The notes under the pieces: model-generated
Told to the model about the DNA's origin: nothing
Database searches by the model: none
The model's input: only the letters and a program-made list of their open reading frames with translations
Position numbers and translations under genes: made by a program
Source: 1XD8-76 sp051880335
GTDB lineage: Bacteria; Bacillota; Clostridia; Lachnospirales; Lachnospiraceae
Length of the DNA: 12,101 nt
Reading direction: 5' to 3'
Assembly: GCA_051880335.1 (NCBI GenBank)
Contig: JBJENT010000151.1
Coordinates: forward strand, 1-12,101
Shown here: positions 1-8,279 of the stretch, in pieces
How the letters are laid out: every line of letters begins with the position of its first letter
Position numbering within the stretch: position 1 is the stretch's first letter

Positions 1-1293
1 GTTACAGATGCCAGAGGAGTCGATATCGAAGATGCCGGTGAGCGAAGGGAAGAACCTGTTGCAGGAAAAAACTTAAGAACCAGTCTGGATTATAATATAC
101 AAAGTTATGCCTATCAGCTGGCAAAACAGGTCATGAAGTCCAAAGCAGCGGAGCATGTTTCGCTGATTGTCATGAATCCGCAAAACGGAGAAATTATGGC
201 AATGGTGGATGTGCCGGAGTTTCAGCTCAATGACCCTTATACATTGACAGAAGAATTTCTGACTGTGCGGGAAATGAAACAAACCCGCCTTAATGCAATA
301 CAAAAAGCCTATCAGACAGGAGAGGAAGAGAAGAAAGAAGAACAGGCAGAAGAACAGAAAACAGAGGAAGAAAAACAGACAGAACTACTGAATGAAATGT
401 GGAGAAACGGATGCATCAATGATACCTATGAGCCGGGGTCTGCATTTAAGGTAGTTACTGCAGCTGCAGCCTTGGAGTCCGGTGCGGCAACCATAGAAGA
501 CCATTTTTACTGTCCGGGATATGTGATAGCAGGAGACAGAAGGATACGATGTCATAAAATCGCAGGGCATGGATCAGAAACCTTTCTGCAGGGAACCATG
601 AACTCCTGCAATCCGGTGTTCGTTACGGTGGGACTTCGAATCGGTGTAGATCGATATTATTCCTATCTGAAACAGTTCGGATTATTAGATAAGACCGGTG
701 TGGATCTGCCCGGAGAGGCAGGGACGATCATGCACCAGAAAAAGAATATCGGGGAAGTAGAGCTTGCCACCATGTCCTTTGGCCAATCCTTCCAGATCAC
801 GCCCATACAGCTGGCTGCCACAGTATCCTCCCTTGTTAATGGAGGAACCCGCATAACGCCCCATATCGGTGTGGCGGTGGAAGAGGAAAGCAGCGCCATA
901 GAGAGCAGTGACGTAGAAGGCAGTGTATCAGGAAACAGTGTCACGAGCGGCACCTGCGAGACGTTTGTCTGGGATAATACGAAACGGATTCTGTCGGAAG
1001 AAACGTCGGAAACACTCCAGATGATGCTGGAACAGGTTGTGGAAAACGGTGGTGGAAAAAAGGCATATATTGAAGGATTTCATATCGGAGGAAAGACCGC
1101 CACAAGCCAGACACTGCCCAGAGGAACCGGAAGATATATCGCTTCCTTTGTGGGTTTTTCGCCTGCTGATGATCCCCGGGTTCTGGCACTGATTGTAATT
1201 CACAGTCCTCAGGGCACCTATTATGGCGGACAGATTGCAGCACCTGTGATCAGACAACTTTTTGAAAATATTCTTCCTTATTTGCAGAAATAG
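1..1293 (+). CDS. Class B penicillin-binding protein (FtsI/SpoVD-type D,D-transpeptidase), 5'-truncated
   Basis: The frame is open from the first base, so the N-terminal part lies outside the window and 430 residues are visible. Class B PBPs cross-link peptidoglycan stems at the septum or spore cortex on the outer membrane face. Numbering from the window edge, the acyl-enzyme motif SAFK is at residues 147-150 (context YEPGSAFK), the second motif SCN at 202-204, and the third motif reads KTA at 365-367 where KTG is canonical. An E/K/Q-rich low-complexity insert occupies about residues 107-128, just before the active-site serine, and a Ser-rich stretch lies near 297-318. The protein ends soon after the transpeptidase fold (LPYLQK), so no C-terminal PASTA domain is present, unlike B. 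subtilis SpoVD. Position directly upstream of mraY matches pbpB/ftsI/spoVD in the dcw cluster. Whether it serves vegetative division or sporulation cannot be decided here. Confidence 0.93.
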   Translation, partial: VTDARGVDIEDAGERREEPVAGKNLRTSLDYNIQSYAYQLAKQVMKSKAAEHVSLIVMNPQNGEIMAMVDVPEFQLNDPYTLTEEFLTVREMKQTRLNAIQKAYQTGEEEKKEEQAEEQKTEEEKQTELLNEMWRNGCINDTYEPGSAFKVVTAAAALESGAATIEDHFYCPGYVIAGDRRIRCHKIAGHGSETFLQGTMNSCNPVFVTVGLRIGVDRYYSYLKQFGLLDKTGVDLPGEAGTIMHQKKNIGEVELATMSFGQSFQITPIQLAATVSSLVNGGTRITPHIGVAVEEESSAIESSDVEGSVSGNSVTSGTCETFVWDNTKRILSEETSETLQMMLEQVVENGGGKKAYIEGFHIGGKTATSQTLPRGTGRYIASFVGFSPADDPRVLALIVIHSPQGTYYGGQIAAPVIRQLFENILPYLQK

Positions 1294-1342
1294 GGATATA
1301 ATTCTAATGAATGAATACGTGAACATAAGAAAGGCAGAATAG

Positions 1343-2299
1343 ATGAAACATATATTTGTACTTCCTGTAATTATAGCATTTGTGATCAGTGCAGCATTAG
1401 GTCCGTTCATTATTCCGTTTCTCCGCAGACTGAAAGCAGGACAGACGGTAAGGGATGATGGACCTCAGTCTCATATAAAAAAGAATGGAACACCTACCAT
1501 GGGCGGCATCCTGATTTTAATTGCAGTGGTACTTACTTCCCTTATTTATATAAAAGATTATCCCAAGATCATTCCTATTTTGTTTTTGACCCTGGGATTT
1601 GGTCTGATTGGATTTCTGGATGATTATATAAAGGTGGTATTGAAGCGGTCCATGGGGCTTAGAGCCTGGCAGAAAATGCTGGGACAGCTTATTGTGACCG
1701 GTATTTTTGCGTATTATATTGTTCATCACACCGGTATTTCACTTGCTATGAAGATTCCGTTCTGGGAAGGTCATGTGATTGATTTTGGTATTTTTAATAT
1801 ACCCCTTCTGTTTTTTATTGTAATTGGAACTGTGAATGGGACCAATTTTACCGATGGTCTGGATGGTCTTGCCAGTTCTGTGACAGTTATCGTTGCTACC
1901 TTTTTCACAGTGGTATCCATTGGGATGGAAAGCGGAATTGAACCGATCACCTGTGCTGTAGTAGGCGCACTGATGGGATTTTTACTGTTTAATGTATACC
2001 CGGCCAGCGTGTTTATGGGAGATACCGGTTCCCTTGCCCTTGGTGGGTTTGTGGCAGCAACAGCTTATATGCTGCAGATGCCGCTTTTTATTGCAATCGT
2101 AGGTTTTATCTATTTGATGGAAGTGGTATCGGTTATTCTGCAGGTGGGCTATTTCAAACTAACCGGAGGAAAGCGAATCTTTAAAATGGCACCAATCCAT
2201 CATCATTTTGAGTTATGCGGATGGTCTGAGACCAGGGTTGTGGCTGTTTTCTCCATTATTACAGCCATCTGCTGCCTCATTGCATATATGGGAATTTGA
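1343..2299 (+). CDS. mraY: Phospho-N-acetylmuramoyl-pentapeptide-transferase (MraY)
   Basis: MraY is an integral membrane enzyme that transfers phospho-MurNAc-pentapeptide from UDP to undecaprenyl phosphate, giving lipid I. The 318-aa product has the family's normal length and about ten hydrophobic segments. Visible signatures are DDGPQSHIKKNGTPTMGG (38-55), FLDDYIKV with the paired Asp 93-94, NGTNFTDGLDGLA (165-177), FMGDTGS (224-230) and the histidine motif PIHHHFE (284-290). These cover the known Mg2+ and uridine-binding residues, so the enzyme should be active. The ATG start has an AAAGG Shine-Dalgarno about 8 nt upstream. It follows the PBP gene by 49 nt and is probably co-transcribed. 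A TATAAT at 1297-1302 lies in the gap but has no convincing -35 partner. Confidence 0.97.
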   Translation: MKHIFVLPVIIAFVISAALGPFIIPFLRRLKAGQTVRDDGPQSHIKKNGTPTMGGILILIAVVLTSLIYIKDYPKIIPILFLTLGFGLIGFLDDYIKVVLKRSMGLRAWQKMLGQLIVTGIFAYYIVHHTGISLAMKIPFWEGHVIDFGIFNIPLLFFIVIGTVNGTNFTDGLDGLASSVTVIVATFFTVVSIGMESGIEPITCAVVGALMGFLLFNVYPASVFMGDTGSLALGGFVAATAYMLQMPLFIAIVGFIYLMEVVSVILQVGYFKLTGGKRIFKMAPIHHHFELCGWSETRVVAVFSIITAICCLIAYMGI

Positions 2300-2412
2300 G
2301 GTATGATTTCATCTGAATTTTGATATGGAAATGGATATCATTGCATGGATATTCAGGAAAGATACAGAATCGAAAATGTCCGGCAGAGTCTGAACATGGA
2401 AAGGCATAGAAC

Positions 2413-3771
2413 ATGAATTTAGCAGGAAAAAATGTACTCATTATCGGATGCGGAAAAAGTGGGATCGGAGCTGCTGTTTTTCTGAAAAAACAGGGAGCAA
2501 ATCCCATTCTGTTTGATGCAGGTGAGACCATAAAAGAAGAAGATATCAGAGAAAAACTACCGGCAGATTTCGAAGCAGAGATCTGCTTAAGAGAATTGAC
2601 AGAGGAAATAAAAGAGAAAACACAGTTAATGGTAGTAAGTCCGGGAGTGCCGGTGGATACTCCCTTTGTGGAGCAGTTCCGGGAAAAGGGTATCCCCATC
2701 TGGGGAGAAATCGAGCTGGCATACCAGTGTGAAAAGGGCAGAGTGATTGCCATTACGGGAACCAATGGAAAAACCACCACAACCACGCTGGTGGGTGAGA
2801 TCATGAAACGATATTTTGAAAAAGCATATGTCATGGGAAACATTGGATATCCCTATACCGATATCGTCATGGAGACAGAGGAAACCTCTGTAACCGTAGG
2901 GGAGATCAGTAGTTTCCAGTTAGAGACCATTGATACCTTCCATCCGGTGGTTTCCGCTATTTTAAATATTACACCGGATCATCTGAACCGGCATCATACC
3001 ATGGAGAATTATGTTGCAGTCAAAAATGCGGTAACAAAGAACCAGACCAAAGAAGATGTCTGTGTTCTGAATTATGAAAATGAATACACCAGAAAACTGG
3101 GTGAAAACTGCAATGCAAAAGTAGTCTATTTTTCTTCAGCGAGAGTTTTGGAAAACGGGATCTATCTGGACGGAGAAGAAATCTATCTGGCAGAAGAAGG
3201 AAAGCATACCAGAGTAATGAATATTCATGATATGAATCTGGTTGGCATCTGCAATGTGGAGAACGTTATGGCAGCGATAGTCATTTCACTGGCCATGAAG
3301 GTGCCAATGGATGAGATCCTGGATACCATACATACATTTAAAGCAGTGGAACATCGTATTGAGTTCGTAGAAACGGTAAACGGTGTGGACTATTATAATG
3401 ATTCCAAGGGAACCAATCCGGACGCAGCCATTCAGGGTATTAAAGCCATGACAAAACCTACGATACTGATCGGAGGCGGATATGATAAAGGCAGTGAATA
3501 TGATACCTGGTTTGATGCTTTTGACGGAAAAGTAAAACTGCTGGTACTCATTGGGCAGACCAGAGAGAAAATTGCAGAATGTGCGGAAAAACATGGATTT
3601 AAAGATTATGTTTTTGCAGATACTTTCGAAGAGGCTTTTCAGATTTGTGTGAAAAATGCGGTATCCGGTGATGCAGTGCTTCTTTCTCCGGCATGTGCAA
3701 GCTGGGGAATGTTCCCGAACTATGAAGTGCGTGGTAAAATATTTAAAGATATGGTACGCGCATTGGTGTAA
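2413..3771 (+). CDS. murD: UDP-N-acetylmuramoyl-L-alanine--D-glutamate ligase (MurD)
   Basis: MurD is the cytoplasmic ATP-dependent ligase that adds D-glutamate to UDP-MurNAc-L-Ala. The 452-aa product has the three-domain Mur ligase layout: an N-terminal UDP-binding Rossmann domain (NVLIIGCGKSGIG, 7-19), a central ATPase with P-loop GTNGKTTT (116-123, Lys120), EISSFQLE (164-171) and NITPDHLNRH (185-194), then a C-terminal domain containing YYNDSKGTNPDA and SPACASW. In the last motif the usual Asp of SPACAS(F/L/W)D is Gly (SPACASWGMF). I think this variant recurs in related Clostridia, but that is from memory. The ATG start has GGAAAGG about 8 nt upstream. The 113-nt gap after mraY holds no recognisable gene. 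The mraY-murD-ftsW order is standard for the dcw cluster. Confidence 0.97.
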   Translation: MNLAGKNVLIIGCGKSGIGAAVFLKKQGANPILFDAGETIKEEDIREKLPADFEAEICLRELTEEIKEKTQLMVVSPGVPVDTPFVEQFREKGIPIWGEIELAYQCEKGRVIAITGTNGKTTTTTLVGEIMKRYFEKAYVMGNIGYPYTDIVMETEETSVTVGEISSFQLETIDTFHPVVSAILNITPDHLNRHHTMENYVAVKNAVTKNQTKEDVCVLNYENEYTRKLGENCNAKVVYFSSARVLENGIYLDGEEIYLAEEGKHTRVMNIHDMNLVGICNVENVMAAIVISLAMKVPMDEILDTIHTFKAVEHRIEFVETVNGVDYYNDSKGTNPDAAIQGIKAMTKPTILIGGGYDKGSEYDTWFDAFDGKVKLLVLIGQTREKIAECAEKHGFKDYVFADTFEEAFQICVKNAVSGDAVLLSPACASWGMFPNYEVRGKIFKDMVRALV

Positions 3772-3804
3772 CGGAATCAGGAAAATATGTGAGCAGGAAA
3801 TAGG

Positions 3805-3842
3805 GTAAGAGAAATAAGAAGGTAAATAGTCGTAAGAGAAAT
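3805..3842 (+). repeat. Short purine-rich direct repeat in the murD-ftsW gap
   Basis: The 11-mer gtaagagaaat occurs at 3805-3815 and again at 3832-3842, within a 112-nt purine-rich spacer (3772-3883) that also contains several shorter gtaag/agtaag variants. This could be slipped-strand duplication or an unstructured leader in front of the TTG-initiated ftsW. No hairpin or promoter is evident. Its significance is unknown and it may be simple sequence drift. Confidence 0.5.
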
Positions 3843-3883
3843 CAGTAAGCAATAGTAAGAAAGAAAGTGAGTGAGAGACAGGT

Positions 3884-5056
3884 TTGGCAGCCCGATTCAG
3901 AACGATTCAAGGTGGATTACCACAGCAACAGAATAATGAGAGCTATTTTGATTACAGCCTTTTGGTAACCGTTCTCTTTCTGCTGGGATTTGGTCTGATT
4001 ATGATTTATTCAAGCAGTTCTTATAAGGCAAACTTAAGCTTTGGAGACAGTGCGTTTTATCTGAAAAAACAGTTTACCGCTACGGTGCTTGGACTGGTCG
4101 CCATGATGGTTGTATCCAGAATTCCTTATCATTTCTGGGAACATTTTGCTTTACTTGCGTATATTGTTTCAGCGGTTTTGATTCTGCTTGTTCTGACACC
4201 CTTAGGATATGAAGCCAATGGTGCCAGAAGATGGCTGAATCTGGGAATCTCTTTGCAGCCAGCAGAGGTAGCAAAGCTGGGTATGATCATTTTTCTGGCC
4301 AGCATTGTGTGCAGGGTTGGAAAAAGTATCGGTACCTGGAGCGGCTTTTTCAAATTGATTGCACTGCCACTTCCCATTGTTCTTATGGTGTGGCAGATAA
4401 CAGAAAATATGAGTTCGGCCATTATCATTCTTGGGATTGCTATTCTGATGATTTTTGTGGCCAGTCCCGATTATAAGAAGTTTATTGTACTGTTTCTGGC
4501 AGGCGCAGGAGTGGTGGCAACAGCCTTATATGCCATTATCCAGATGGCTGATTCCGGAAAACTTGGATTTAGAGGACAGCGTGTTCTTGCATGGCTGAAT
4601 CCGGAAGCTTATGCCAGTGGAAAAGGCTTTCAGACATTGCAGGCGCTGTATGCCATCGGTTCCGGTGGGATTTTTGGAAAAGGGCTTGGCGAAAGTATGC
4701 AGAAGCTGGGGTTTCTTCCGGAAGCCCAGAATGATATGATCTTTTCCATTATCTGTGAGGAACTGGGGCTTTTTGGAGCCATAGCGATTATTCTGCTTTT
4801 TATGCTTCTGATCTGGAGATGTATGATCATTGCAAGTAATGCTCCGGATCTGTTTGGTGCTCTTTTGGTGGTTGGTGTCATGGGACATTTGGCCATTCAG
4901 GTTATTTTAAATATTGCAGTATGTACCAATGTGATTCCCAATACAGGTATTTCCCTTCCATTTATCAGTTTCGGAGGTTCCTCTGTTGTGTTCCTTCTTA
5001 TAGAGATTGGAATTGTACTTAGCGTGGGAAGGGGAATTAAGTTAAAGGAACTGTAA
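3884..5056 (+). CDS. ftsW: SEDS-family peptidoglycan glycosyltransferase FtsW/SpoVE
   Basis: SEDS proteins polymerise lipid II into glycan strands together with a partner class B PBP, here probably the upstream PBP. The 390-aa product has about ten transmembrane segments. Family motifs include GARRWLNLGISLQPAEVAK (113-131), the loop AQNDMIFSIICEELGLFG (281-298) with Asp284 at the essential acidic position, and IPNTGISLPFISFGGSS (351-367). The start is TTG at 3884. An in-frame stop at 3872 leaves little room upstream and no ATG lies near, so TTG is the earliest plausible start; its Shine-Dalgarno (gagagacagg) is weak. It is called ftsW by dcw position, but the B. subtilis orthologue at this spot is the sporulation paralogue spoVE, so either role is possible. 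In B. subtilis murG follows; here ftsQ follows after 6 nt. Confidence 0.93.
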   Translation: MAARFRTIQGGLPQQQNNESYFDYSLLVTVLFLLGFGLIMIYSSSSYKANLSFGDSAFYLKKQFTATVLGLVAMMVVSRIPYHFWEHFALLAYIVSAVLILLVLTPLGYEANGARRWLNLGISLQPAEVAKLGMIIFLASIVCRVGKSIGTWSGFFKLIALPLPIVLMVWQITENMSSAIIILGIAILMIFVASPDYKKFIVLFLAGAGVVATALYAIIQMADSGKLGFRGQRVLAWLNPEAYASGKGFQTLQALYAIGSGGIFGKGLGESMQKLGFLPEAQNDMIFSIICEELGLFGAIAIILLFMLLIWRCMIIASNAPDLFGALLVVGVMGHLAIQVILNIAVCTNVIPNTGISLPFISFGGSSVVFLLIEIGIVLSVGRGIKLKEL

Positions 5057-5062
5057 GTATTC

Positions 5063-5890
5063 ATGAAAAAGAAAAAGAAGAAGTCAACCGGGAAAGAGAT
5101 AAATACAAAAAAATCCGGCGCGAAAAAAGCAGGAAGCAGGAAAACTGGTTCCAAAAGAATCAGTACCAGAAGTGTTGTCTGCATGACGGTGTTGTTTCTG
5201 CTGATCTGTTTCCTGGGAGGTGCCTATTATTACATTGATCAGAATTATACGATTCAAAATGTGTATGTTGAGGGAAATGCGCATTATACCGATCAGGAAA
5301 TTATCGAAAAAGTTATGACCGGAAAACTGGGTCATAATTCCCTGTATCTGAATTTCAAATATCGAAATCAGAAGATAGAAGATATTCCTTTTGTATCTGC
5401 TTTGGAGGTAAATATTGTGACACCGGACACCGTCCGGATTACAGTTTACGAGAAAAGCCTGGCCGGATATGTTTCCTATCTGGGACGGTATATGTACTTT
5501 GACAAAGACGGTACTGTGGTAGAAAGCTCAACGATAAAGACTGATGGGGTTCCGGAAGTAGTGGGACTTTCCTTTGATCATGTCGTTATGTATGAGATGC
5601 TTCCCATTGAAAATGTGGACGTGTTTACTGAGGTTTTGGATATTACACAGTCCCTGAATAAATATGATCTGAAAGCAGACCGTATTTATTTTGATCAGTC
5701 CTATCACGTTACTTTGTTTTTTGGAAATGTTCGTGTACAGATTGGTGATGGCAGTAGTATTGATGAAAAATTTTCAAGATTACAGGTTATTTTGCCGAAT
5801 CTGGAAGGAGCAAGCGGTGTTCTGAAAATGGATACCTATTCGGAGGATACAAAGACATTCACTTTTCAGGCGGATAAGCCAAAAGGATAA
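5063..5890 (+). CDS. ftsQ: Cell division protein FtsQ/DivIB
   Basis: FtsQ/DivIB is a bitopic divisome scaffold protein that works with FtsL/DivIC and regulates septal peptidoglycan synthesis. The 275-aa product shows the expected layout: a very basic cytoplasmic tail (residues 1-37, rich in Lys), one transmembrane helix (about 38-58, VVCMTVLFLLICFLGGAYYY), a POTRA domain (about 63-135, starting TIQNVYVEGNAHYTDQEI) and an FtsQ/DivIB beta domain (about 140-240). The ATG lies only 6 nt after the ftsW stop, with AAAGGA in the ftsW 3' end as Shine-Dalgarno, indicating translational coupling. The stop is followed by the ftsZ promoter region. Sequence conservation in this family is low, so the call rests on architecture plus its place between ftsW and ftsZ. 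Confidence 0.93.
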   Translation: MKKKKKKSTGKEINTKKSGAKKAGSRKTGSKRISTRSVVCMTVLFLLICFLGGAYYYIDQNYTIQNVYVEGNAHYTDQEIIEKVMTGKLGHNSLYLNFKYRNQKIEDIPFVSALEVNIVTPDTVRITVYEKSLAGYVSYLGRYMYFDKDGTVVESSTIKTDGVPEVVGLSFDHVVMYEMLPIENVDVFTEVLDITQSLNKYDLKADRIYFDQSYHVTLFFGNVRVQIGDGSSIDEKFSRLQVILPNLEGASGVLKMDTYSEDTKTFTFQADKPKG

Positions 5891-5921
5891 AAGAAAATTG
5901 TGCTATACAGGAAAAAATGTG

Positions 5922-5950
5922 TTGATAATTTAAAGATTACATTATATGAT
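5922..5950 (+). promoter_or_regulatory. Predicted sigma-A-type promoter for ftsZ
   Basis: TTGATA (5922-5927) and TATGAT (5945-5950) are separated by exactly 17 nt, one mismatch each from the vegetative consensus, in the 103-nt AT-rich gap between ftsQ and ftsZ. This would give a 5' leader of about 35 nt ending in the strong ftsZ Shine-Dalgarno. A second TATAAT at 5955-5960 has no good -35 partner at 17 nt. Confidence 0.6.
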
Positions 5951-5978
5951 ATTTTATAATGGCTCATGAGAATGTGAG

Positions 5979-5985
5979 AAGGAGG
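5979..5985 (+). promoter_or_regulatory. Strong Shine-Dalgarno fixing the TTG start of ftsZ
   Basis: AAGGAGG is complementary to the 16S 3' end over seven bases and sits 8 nt before TTG at 5994. No in-frame ATG precedes the conserved N-terminus, so this site decides the start. Confidence 0.85.
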
Positions 5986-5993
5986 AAATACCC

Positions 5994-7196
5994 TTGTTAG
6001 AGATTAAGACAAGCGATGCTGAATCTGCAGCAAAGATCATTGTAGTTGGTGTCGGCGGTGCAGGTAATAATGCTGTAAATAGAATGATAGACGAAAATAT
6101 CAACGGTGTTGATTTTATCGGTGTAAATACGGACAAGCAGGCCCTTCAGCTTTGTAAGGCACCAAAGCTTCTGCAGATCGGTGAAAAACTTACCAAAGGA
6201 CTTGGCGCAGGTGCAAAGCCTGAGATCGGTGAAAAGGCTGCTGAGGAAAGTGTAGAAGAAATTACAAATGCACTGAAAGGTGCAGATATGGTATTTGTTA
6301 CCTGTGGTATGGGTGGCGGAACAGGAACCGGTGCAGCTCCTGTTGTTGCAAAACTGGCAAAGGAAATGGGAATTTTGACCGTTGGTGTTGTGACAAAACC
6401 TTTCCGTTTTGAAGCACGTGCCCGTATGACAAATGCTTTACAGGGTATTGAACGAATTAAGGAAAATGTAGATACACTTATCGTTATTCCGAATGATAAG
6501 TTATTAGAAATCGTGGATAAGAGAACCACCATGCCGGATGCTTTGAAGAAAGCAGATGAAGTTCTTCAGCAGGCAGTTCAGGGCATTACAGATCTTATTA
6601 ATGTTCCGGCGGTTATCAATCTTGACTTTGCCGATGTACAGACTGTTATGAAAGATAAGGGAATTGCCCATATCGGTATCGGTACTGGAAAAGGTGATGA
6701 CAAGGCCAGCGAAGCAGTTAAGATGGCAGTGGAATCTCCGCTTCTTGAAACAACCATCAATGGGGCATCTCATGTTATTATTAATGTATCCGGTGATATC
6801 ACATTAACCGATGCATCCGATGCAGCAAGTTATGTACAGGAACTGGCCGGTGATGATGTCAATATCATCTTTGGTGCAATGTATGATGCATCTAAAACAG
6901 ATACCTGTACCATTACAGTTATTGCAACTGGATTAGATGATGTTCCACAGAACCGAGTAGGTGCCATGGGTTATAAATCATCTATGCCGGGTGGAATCAT
7001 TACCCCTACATCCTTACAGGGAAAGACGATTCAGCCCAGTGTGAATGTGTCTGCGATGCCGAAAACGTCTCCGGCATCTGTTCCGGGTTCAAAACCTCTT
7101 ACTAAGCCCACACCGGTGCTGAACCGACCAACGGATATCAGAAGTTCTGTGAAAGAACAGTCTTTGAATATTCCAAGTTTCCTGCAAAAAAAATAN
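5994..7196 (+). CDS. ftsZ: Cell division protein FtsZ (stop codon runs into the assembly gap)
   Basis: FtsZ is the tubulin-like GTPase that polymerises into the Z ring at midcell. It starts at TTG 5994. The GTP-binding domain shows VGVGGAGNNAVNRM (18-31), the tubulin signature GGGTGTGAAP (107-116) and NTDKQAL (45-51). The T7 synergy loop NLDFADVQTVM (209-219) supplies the catalytic acidic residues Asp211 and Asp214. After a short variable linker, the product reaches the conserved C-terminal peptide LNIPSFLQKK (391-400), which normally binds partners such as FtsA, SepF or ZapA. The next codon is T-A-N at 7194-7196, whose third base is the first N. TAA or TAG would give a complete 400-aa protein, the natural family end. 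Continuation through the gap into the AT-rich sequence after it would be artefactual. Confidence 0.95.
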
Positions 7197-7295
7197 NNNN
7201 NNNNNNNNNNNNNNNNNNNNNNNNNNNNNNNNNNNNNNNNNNNNNNNNNNNNNNNNNNNNNNNNNNNNNNNNNNNNNNNNNNNNNNNNNNNNNNN
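7196..7295. other. Assembly gap of 100 N
   Basis: Exactly 100 undetermined bases join two contigs; such runs usually stand for a gap of unknown true length. The left flank ends at the FtsZ terminus and the right flank resumes in AT-rich noncoding-looking sequence. Nothing can be said about its content, and a small gene, a terminator or a repeat could be hidden here. Confidence 0.97.
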
Positions 7296-7454
7296 TATAT
7301 ATGTAAAAAAATGGGGAAAAAGAAGCAGTTTACACCGCAATAACAGACAAATTTTATTGACGATGAGATATATACTGTTATCACCGAAAAGAAAGTGGTT
7401 TGGCAAATACTTTTGATATGAAGTTGCAACGAAAAAAGCTTGGAGATGATCACG
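7296..7454 (+). promoter_or_regulatory. spoIIGA upstream region; weak promoter-like elements only
   Basis: About 160 nt of AT-rich sequence separates the gap from spoIIGA, with no credible gene. TATACT at 7371-7376 is a good -10 match without a -35 at standard spacing. TGACGAT at 7358-7364 resembles the Spo0A box (TGNCGAA) except in its last base. The B. subtilis spoIIG promoter is a Spo0A-activated sigma-A promoter with abnormal spacing, so such a layout would fit, but the 0A-like site lies close to the -10 rather than around a -35. This is a weak candidate based on family knowledge. Confidence 0.25.
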
Positions 7455-8279
7455 ATGGAGTATGTTTTGTACATAGATAAGTTATGGTCATTAGTGTTTG
7501 CCATACATTTCTTCATTCTTTTTTTAACAGGGAAACACATGAAGAGAAAAATGCACCTGTGGAGGATATTACTGGTCTCGGCATGTAATGCAGTGGTTTT
7601 TCTCGTAATCCTTCTGTTTCCCGGTATCCCGGTCTGGATAAAAATAGTTGTTCAACTGGGAGTAGTAGATTTTTTGTGCTGTCAGACTGCGTTTTTTTTT
7701 CGGACTGGGGAAGGAATACTCAGAGCCTACCTTGTATCCAGTGGATACGGAATGCTTCTCGGGGGGATCCTGCTGGCATGGCAAAGGGTAGGACGGATAG
7801 AGGCATTTTCCGTAAAGGATGTATTAGGCATCTGTGCATTCATGACAGCATGCATATGGATCGTCAACCTTTATTGGAATATAAAGGGGAGAAAAGAAAA
7901 AAACCGGTATCCGCTGGAACTCGATTTCTATGGGATACAAAGAAAGTGCATTGGTTTGTATGATTCCGGCAACAGTTTATATGAGCCATATCAGCATAAA
8001 CCTGTCATTATCATAGAGGAAAGTACTTTTTCTGATTTGCTGTGCAGAGTACCGGAGCAAAAGAAAATACTGGTACCATATCATAGTATCGGAAAGAAGC
8101 AGGGAATCATGGAGGCTGTAGAACTGCCTGAAATGTTCGTCTATGAGAGAGGGGAGAAACAAGGATATAAGAGAGTGATTGCAGCGATTAGTAGAGAGAA
8201 GGTATCGAAAAACGGTAGTTATCAGGTGATCTTACATCCGGATTATTGTGTAGGGGGAGGAATAAATAATGGTATTTAG
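7455..8279 (+). CDS. spoIIGA: Sporulation sigma-E processing peptidase SpoIIGA
   Basis: SpoIIGA is a membrane aspartic protease in the mother-cell septal membrane that removes the pro-sequence of sigma-E after a signal from forespore SpoIIR. The start is placed at ATG 7455 because MEYVLYIDKLWSLVF aligns with the family N-terminus and TGGAG lies about 9 nt upstream; TTG 7440 and ATG 7446 are in-frame alternatives. The 274-aa product has an N-terminal half of about five hydrophobic segments (residues 3-140) and a C-terminal protease domain with the active-site motif LYDSGNSL (catalytic Asp170), then VPYHSIGKKQG (207-217) and a C-terminal YQVILHPDY. It is slightly shorter than the roughly 309-aa B. 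subtilis protein as I recall it. It overlaps sigE by 11 nt, the standard spoIIG operon in which protease and substrate are coupled. Confidence 0.93.
   Translation: MEYVLYIDKLWSLVFAIHFFILFLTGKHMKRKMHLWRILLVSACNAVVFLVILLFPGIPVWIKIVVQLGVVDFLCCQTAFFFRTGEGILRAYLVSSGYGMLLGGILLAWQRVGRIEAFSVKDVLGICAFMTACIWIVNLYWNIKGRKEKNRYPLELDFYGIQRKCIGLYDSGNSLYEPYQHKPVIIIEESTFSDLLCRVPEQKKILVPYHSIGKKQGIMEAVELPEMFVYERGEKQGYKRVIAAISREKVSKNGSYQVILHPDYCVGGGINNGI
8252..8260 (+). promoter_or_regulatory. sigE ribosome-binding site inside the spoIIGA 3' end
   Basis: AGGGGGAGG lies within the last codons of spoIIGA, 8 nt before ATG 8269. Its spacing favours 8269 over the in-frame ATG at 8281, which would sit 20 nt away. It couples sigE translation to spoIIGA. 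Confidence 0.8.

Noticed and set aside
1297..1302. TATAAT upstream of mraY as a promoter
   Set aside because: No recognisable -35 at 16-18 nt upstream, and the gene is closely spaced in a co-directional cluster.
928..1410. 160-aa antisense frame within the PBP/mraY region
   Set aside because: It is a shadow of well-supported sense genes and has no family resemblance.
7296..7343. Continuation of FtsZ past the N run (ending ...KKKQFTPQ)
   Set aside because: FtsZ already reaches its conserved C-terminal peptide before the gap, and the codon at 7194 is TAN. Translating across an unknown-length gap is meaningless.
7440..7454. TTG or ATG starts upstream of 7455 for SpoIIGA
   Set aside because: The family N-terminus begins at MEYVLYID, and the Shine-Dalgarno TGGAG overlaps the TTG codon itself.
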